Assembly (NCBI GenBank): GCA_900073065.1
Contig: FJOG01000013.1
Span: 147,113-211,112 of the forward strand
DNA from: Phialocephala subalpina
Lineage: Eukaryota > Ascomycota > Leotiomycetes > Helotiales > Mollisiaceae
Length of the DNA: 64,000 nucleotides
Direction of reading: 5' to 3'
This document shows positions 57,801 through 64,000 of this stretch, in pieces (positions within the stretch are counted from its first letter, which is position 1; each line of letters opens with the position of its first letter). The position numbers and the translations under genes were made by a program. The notes under the pieces are model-generated. The model had not been told where the DNA came from and did no database searches. It saw only the letters and a program-made list of their open reading frames with translations.

Positions 57801-60800
57801 CTCCGCAGGCTCAAGACGACGAGACGGTACAGCCACCCAAAGCATAATGCCGGCGGGCCTGACGGTTTGTCCAGCTGGAGATCTAAGCTGTAGATGACCT
57901 GACTCGAAAGGGAAATAACAGAGAAGCTAGAACTTCAGGCGCTAGAAGCCTCGACGGCCTCGATCGAGCCGCTAGGTGAACTCTATCGCGGTGACATTTC
58001 CGTATGGCCCACCACGGGCCACCAGCATCTCGCAAGGACAAGCTTAAGCTTGAAACGGAAATTATAAACGACGTGGTCAAGTTTGAACTTTTCGTCCCAT
58101 TTCTGAGCACTTGAAACGCGTGGGCGGCTAGATCTGCGTTATTTCTTAACGGCTTTGCGAAGTTGGTATCTTGGCTGTGAATAATGATTCCAAAGGGGTC
58201 GAACACTCGAGTCGACTCGGTCCTTCGATGATAACGTTTTTCCCAAACATCGGCCATTTGCCAAGACGTCGCCAGCAACGGGCACCGGCGCGTCTCGAAT
58301 GACGTTGATTCAGGGTTTCACAACCTGGGAACAGTGGACGTTAGCCCCAGCAGAAGATTAGAAGGGTGGGAATCGGAGGAATACTACCACTCAGGCGTGC
58401 ATTCTAGGCTTCTAGACGGTAGACAATCAGGCACATAAGCTTGAGAACAACACTCATTTTGTACCTTAATCTTATCAGACCACAGAAGTAATATATATTT
58501 ATATTAAAGCCCCAAGTGCCGGCTTGCAATGAGACACCATAGGCCGAACGGAACCATGTATTCCGTCCGGATAGAGTGGACTGTCCCGAGAGACCATGCC
58601 CACGCGCACCTGACATTGCGGCCTGCAGGTGCGGCGCTCGCAGGTTGCCAGCAGAAGCAGAATGGAAGCAGGTCACGTCAATAGGCGGGTCGAAGGCTAG
58701 GGCGTGGTCGAATGCATCCCATCTTATCTTGACGTTGTGGAGAAGAAGAGGCTTCCCAGGATACAGATGCGGGTAGGACGATTAATAAGCAGCGAGGAGG
58801 TTAGGGCCGCAAAGCAAATCACAGACGCCAACACCCGATCTGTCAACGATGTCGTCCGGGTCAATGCAACTTCGTGGCTGCTGTGGCGTCCATCGTACAT
58901 CTTATGAACGTCAGGTTCATAAAATCGACCCTGTTCCTGGTGGCCAGCTGTCGATCAGAGCAGAAAACAGGGGTAAAGAGGCACAAGCGAGCGATGCGAG
59001 CCATGCTCTCGATGCACCCCTCAATCTTGCGGATAATGAGGTCCGATTGAGCCAGAACTGCTGAATTCGAACTGGTCGACATGAAGGTCAACTTCCACTT
59101 GCCCGTCGCGTCATGCACTCACCGCACCAAACCGTGTGGTTACCAAACTTCAGTCTCACGAGAACCATAATTCCTCTGATATGCGTCTTTCGAGCGGGCG
59201 TGCCGAGCAATGTTTGACGATGGTCAGACTCGGTTGACGGACTCGTCATGTGCTTGCGAACTCCGGGGAGCAGTGAGCTGTCAGTGCTGTCGCAGACTGG
59301 TGGATGAGACAAGAGGAGAGATTATTGGAGAGATTCGTAGGGAGCGTTTGCGGAGAATGAGTGTGATTCTGACTGCAGTACTGCCCGTGGCCTTCCCATA
59401 CTCGTGGTAGACTAGTTGCCAGTTGGAAGGCCTACCGACTCGGCACCCACAGACGCCGAAATACGACTTCCTATTGAGGCTTGAGGGGAGAGAAGCGTTG
59501 AGGCGGTCAGCCCTCCGATCACAGCAGCAGCAGGTTGGCGGCGTGGTTGAGGTACCGATCTGGCAGACGAAGAGCGACTCTAGGATGCCTGGATGCGTGC
59601 CGGCAGTGATGATTGAGAGTGAGCCATTGAAGGCCTGTATTGCCATTGCCATTGCCATTGCTATTGCCATTCCCTCGACGTGCAGCGGTACCTGAACTAG
59701 CCATGTGCGCGCGTACAACACTGTACAATACAGTTCTGTATGTCGTCGATGCTGGACTCAGATCATTTATGCTTTCTTGTGCGCGGTTCAAAGTGCGGTG
59801 AGTGTATCGAGAAATCTCCCGCGGGACAGGCAACGGTTGCTTGCTGCTGTGGCTTGAAGAGGAAAAAAGGAGGTTTCCGTTTTGTCTCATCTGGCCTATT
59901 GTGGCTCGCTTACAATCGCAGCCTCACCATCCAGGCACTTCGGAACAACTCCAGCTCTTCTTCGTTTCACCTCGGATTTATTCTCCGAGTCTTGTGTTCC
60001 TTGCAGCATCACCAAATCTCCAGGGAACAGGGACAGGATCTTTGTGCCAGCAAACATCCGGTATGCACCCCAGCGTTGCACACTGCCAGTGGAGCTGTCC
60101 GTAATTCCATTGTTCGATGAGCCTCGTATTTATGCCATTGCCGGGCATTGAGGCTCGCCCTCTGGCCATGGTCCCTTGGTACAGCGCATTCGGCCCTGGA
60201 AACAGGTCGAAGCAATGGCCAGCGAGCAGGTTCGAGCTTTCATCCTCCGTATCCGACATCTCCAGTCGGTCCCGATATTCGGTTTCCCATTGTCTCCATA
60301 GTGGTTCGTTCTATGGAGAAGGTCTTGTTCCAGACCAAACCAAACATTGGCAAACAGAAATACTCAAAACCGCCATTGCGACTGCGCCAAGAAGTTTTAC
60401 GATCACCGAATGTCACTCGGCGGAGATGCTCCCCTCTCTCCAGCAGTTTCGATCTTCTCACTTCGGACGGACACGCACTGCGAGTCCGACGGTGGGCTGG
60501 CTGACGAAAGGTGTTCTGTGTGCATAGGTATTCATTTCAAGTAATGCTACAACTGCTGTCTCCAAGTTGTCTCAGCCCTATGAGATGACTCTCTAGTCAG
60601 GACCGAGATATTCTTCGCGAGAGCATTTCCATGGTTTTAATGTCCCACCAAGCAAAGACCGAGGCTGTTTCTCAGTGCGGTGACTGAGCATGTCGTCCTC
60701 TCGGTACCCGATACACTGATGAAGAAATGAGCTCCAAGCTTTTCTCGCCGCCGCACACAGAGACCCGATTCTTCTTCAGCCCCTTGGCCGCTCGCCAACA

Positions 60801-63082
60801 TCCTGGCATCAGATCTTCTGGGAGGGTCAGGTAGGAGGCCTGCAATTTTCTTGATCACCACAGCCATGGATTCGTGCATCTCGAATCATGGGCGCAAGTG
60901 GGGGAAGCCGCGCCAGAACAGTATCAGACGATTCTCGTCCTGCTCGTCCTCGCACACCGCGTAAAACGACAGGAAAATGTAACCACGCGAGACCAGATGT
61001 CACTCACTGGAACGCTCCTGGCTATTTATAGTCGATTTGCTGTACCTCCGCACTCAAGTGCCAGACTTGTGCTGTAGGACAGTAGGACAGAGCACCACAC
61101 CAGACGCATGAGAGCGCAATCGCACAGCGGCCCGAGCTGCCGGGCCACCTAGGAACCAGATTTGCATCTTCCTAAAGATGCGGGACTTGCACAGGGAATT
61201 TTCGACTATCACGAATCCCGAGAATCAGACACTCGTCGTCATGGCAAGAGAGCGGGATGTGCGCTGCGCACAGACGCCCTCATCTGAACCCTGTCTATAA
61301 GTCGTTTGAACTAACGCGCCAGAAGAGATCTAATCTGATGACTTGTCCTATGTTTGCGGCGGGGCATCCCAATATCCTCATCAAAGGCTCGTTCAGTGGG
61401 CTGCTCGTGGAAACACGGCCGGGCCAGTATTACCAGAAAGTCCTATTGAGCCCGAATAGGTCGAAGGATGCTTCCATTTCAGGGAATATCGTGCTCTGCT
61501 ATCACTTTTGTTGGAGATATCCCGGCTATCTTGAAACCAAGGGATGGCGCCAATACGGCTGCAAACCTTACCCGCAGCGCGCCGAAATGGAAAAGGATGG
61601 GCAGCTTCTAGCCTTTCTACGACCGTTGTTGCGAGGGCTAGCGTCCATCGCTCTGCCCCCACCGCCGCTAGAGACTACGTGCAGGAAGCTTTGGCAGGCA
61701 CGCCAGGCAAGACTTGCACGGTCTCCAAGGCAAGGCAAGGCGCTGCATTATGCCGGCCAATTTTACCCTACGATTCTTGCACCCCTCGAGTTGTGTAACC
61801 GAGCCTTTTCTCTGACGTGAGGACTCTTTGCGTAATGACAGGAGCGTTGGAGCATGGACTACCCTCGAGAGCAGGTTCAGACCCTCGGGCACTTACGATG
61901 CGAATACCGTACGGTAATGTATCCATTCCATCCTCGTACTCGCGGGTGGCTCGCGGACATCTACCACCAATCCGTCCGCTGGGAAACTTCAGACTCCACA
62001 GATCCTCGAGCGGCTGGCAGCGTCAGGGTTGTCACGTTGTCTGATGGTTTTCCTCTAAGGACACAGGGGGGCCTGTCTTTCCCTCGAGATCTGGGCCGTC
62101 TCATTGGCCTGGCTGCTGGGCCTTCCCAGTCGTGACAACGGTTATGCGTTCGCCCGCGGAATTCTGGTTGTCCCAGGCACTGGAGTCCAATGATTTGCGT
62201 GAGAGCGACCCAGCCTCGATCTCTCCGCTCTCTCCCTGTCACACTCTCTTTGCCCTCCATCAGGTTTAGTCGAGATATCGACGCATTTCGCAAACTTCGC
62301 ATGCCTGCGGCCCTGCTCCATCTCTCACTTGTTCCTGTTGGCTGCTTCGTCGTCTCATCGGATGATTAGACCGGTACCAGGCTAGACCCCAGTCACACAC
62401 TCATCGTACCCTGCACCTGTTCTCGATAGAGTACCTTCGACCATTTTGGCAGCTTATTCGTTGTTCCCCACAGGAGACAAGGGATTCCACACGACACTAG
62501 TCATTGAGCCGGCCTTTTGTCTAAGGTTATCATTGTGGCTAAGGATAATTTCCAATATCTAGAAGCTTGCCATGCATGGTCAAATTTGTGCTGTTGCTTG
62601 ACCTTTTCCCAAACAGCACCTGCCTGCTACCCTTTTGGACGTGCGTTTATTGCACCCCTCGTCTGAAGTCTGAAGTCTTACTAGATTATCCCAGCTAACC
62701 GTGCAGTCCCTGTACTGATTCACCACCTCGATATTCTCCGTGTGGAACGAGCGGACTTCGGTACAGAACTAATCTGCCTCAGCGGTACTGTGCTTCTCCG
62801 GCAAGGTCTGAAAGAAAAGGTCGAGGGCTACAGGGCGCTTCTCGGGTCGAATATCCCTGGTCACTGTGGTGATCATAATCCAGGCATCAGATCAAATCCC
62901 TTCAATCTTGCACCATATCATCCGACGTCGTCGATCGAACGTGGAAAGCAGGACGGTGGACAATCTCCAACTTCAGAGGATCTTCAGAGTTCCCAAAACG
63001 GACCCAGCACGTCACAAAGCCAGCAAGCAATTTATCCTTCATTTGGACGAAGCAGAGCACTCGCCACAACTGTTTAAGGTCC
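54894..63082. other. Gene-poor tract of about 8 kb
   Basis: No recognisable protein domain, intron-bearing gene, RNA gene or transposon was found. The longest ATG-started frame is 61257-61820 (187 codons), with no domain and low-complexity ends. Small tandem motifs occur: CTCGTGTGT-type copies at 55495-55530, CAGGCTC copies at 57777-57814 and a GCCATT hexamer array at 59638-59671. It could be long regulatory or leader DNA for the gene starting at 63690, or old decayed sequence. Confidence 0.55.
59638..59671. repeat. Hexanucleotide repeat (GCCATT)n
   Basis: Five or so copies of GCCATT, one with a C-to-T change (GCTATT), in tandem. Confidence 0.8.
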
Positions 63083-63442
63083 TCAGCCATCCTTGACTGC
63101 AAGCTGCTTCATATTTTCTTGAAGACCGCGGGTCTGTGAACTCTCACCTTCAACGTATCGACTGTTTTGGGATGAAATACGCGTTCTGAAGCACGCCCAG
63201 AACCCAGCAGTCAGCCTGTTTGATCCACCATCAAGATTGCGGAGGGATCTGACAGCCTTATCTACTTGAGGATCAATCTCAAATTCGTTGGGTTCGGATG
63301 ATCTTTCCTGATCTTCAGACACTCCAGGAACGGGCTCTGCACATACACTTGACGAACAACAACCATCGACCGGCTTCGAACACTCTACAACAAACTTGCC
63401 TTCGATAGGCTCTATGTTCTCCTCTGGTCAGTGATCAGCCAT
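63083..63442 (-). pseudogene. Possible broken small gene divergent from the 63690 gene
   Basis: ATG at 63442 reads Met-Ala-Asp-His and then meets TGA (63428-63430). After that the same frame stays open for 115 codons with protein-like composition: PEENIEPIEGKFVVECSKPV, DGCCSSSVC, FEIDPQVDKAVRSLRNLD. No other ATG lies near the front of this frame. Either the first Met is not used and an unseen upstream exon exists, or a CGA-to-TGA change killed it. No family recognised. Confidence 0.28.
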
Positions 63443-63689
63443 TGTCCCTAGCGGCCTTCACTCTCGTTCATTTCACGGCTTCGTACAGCAACTTCATCGA
63501 TCCTTTCTCCTCACCTCCGACAACACCACGACACCTCGAAAACTCAGCAAACCAGATCGACTGCAGGTTTTCTTGCATTAGAAGCAAACAAAGATCTCAA
63601 TGCTTGTCACACGGCAATGTGATACAGGACGGAACACTTGGTCTTCCAGCAAGCTCGAGGCCATCTATCATAACGCCGCGTCTCCACGC

Positions 63690-64000
63690 ATGTCGAACTT
63701 TGAGCCACTGACCACGCAGCCAGACTGGCGAGAGCAGTATGCGGCGTACCCGCTTTCTGGGGACAATGGTTTACTTCAGCCACCGTACGATCAAGCTACA
63801 AGCTCGAACGTTTCTGGCAATACCCAAGATCAACAGCAAAGTGGTACCCGACCGACCCTAGAGCATCGACATAGTTTAGGACCGTTACGGCAAGAAGTAC
63901 AACCTACACCAAATATAGAACGCCCAGATTCTGCGCCAGGAGATATCAGCCATCAAACCAACCTTCCTGCACGAGATGACTCTCTTGTGTCCCCCGAGTC
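63690..64000 (+). CDS. Unidentified protein, 5' part only (runs off the window)
   Basis: ATG at 63690 opens a frame that is uninterrupted to the last base (about 103 codons). It begins MSNFEPLTTQPDWREQYAAY and continues rich in Gln, Pro, Ser and Asn (NTQDQQQSGTRPT, RPDSAPGDISHQTNL). This disordered composition after a long upstream region is common for fungal transcription factors, but no DNA-binding domain is within view. The product is partial at the 3' side. A pyrimidine-rich leader precedes the start. Confidence 0.55.
   Translation, partial: MSNFEPLTTQPDWREQYAAYPLSGDNGLLQPPYDQATSSNVSGNTQDQQQSGTRPTLEHRHSLGPLRQEVQPTPNIERPDSAPGDISHQTNLPARDDSLVSPE

Noticed and set aside
59281..59721. 146-codon minus frame with MAMAMA repeat
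   Set aside because: The alternating Met/Ala comes only from the hexamer repeat; no gene context.

Overview
This is nuclear DNA of a filamentous ascomycete (Pezizomycotina). Genes are split by 44-160 bp introns with GTAAGT-like donors, CTAAC-like branch points and CAG/TAG acceptors. They encode typical fungal housekeeping proteins, and decayed genes carry stops that C-to-T change could explain. A leotiomycete-like fungus is my best guess from gene content, but this is inference. Exon joins were rebuilt by eye; most models below close in frame.

Layout. 0.1-8.6 kb: NAP1 histone chaperone (-), divergent P5B polyamine-type ATPase (+), a CFAS/CNMT-like methyltransferase (+) and a tiny three-exon complex I subunit gene (-). 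9.4-11.6 kb: a decayed gene of unknown function (-). 12.3-19.8 kb: BUR1/CDK9 kinase (+), ZUFSP/ZUP1-type deubiquitinase (-), cytosolic seryl-tRNA synthetase (-) and Rheb GTPase (-). 21-29.7 kb: a small Cys-rich ORF, a LaeA-like methyltransferase (-), UDP-glucose 4,6-dehydratase (-) and a triose-phosphate-transporter-family carrier (+). 31.6-38.2 kb: three paralogous DUF5672 glycosyltransferase-like type II membrane proteins (one -, two +). 39.0-45.5 kb: a sedolisin protease (-), a GNAT acetyltransferase (+) and a conserved-looking hypothetical gene (-). 46.5-48.1 kb: a wrecked type-B carboxylesterase (+). 48.7-49.3 kb: a small CxxC-rich protein (-). 50.7-53.7 kb: alpha-actinin (+). 54.9-63.1 kb: a gene-poor tract of more than 8 kb. 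63.69 kb to the end: the start of an unidentified Gln/Pro/Ser-rich protein (+) that runs off the window.

The intact genes mix core functions: chromatin assembly (NAP1), transcription elongation (BUR1), translation (SerRS), TOR signalling (Rheb), respiration (complex I), actin bundling and ubiquitin editing. Between them lie surface or secretion functions: nucleotide-sugar synthesis, DUF5672 proteins and a secreted acid protease. The UDP-sugar dehydratase, the TPT-family carrier and the DUF5672 trio lie within 13 kb and could all feed glycosylation, but no operon-like logic is implied.

Two runs of N occur (40035-40392 and 50902-51368). The first sits inside a sedolisin intron and costs no coding sequence. 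The second hides part of the 5' end of the alpha-actinin locus. I found no tRNA, rRNA, CRISPR array or intact transposon.
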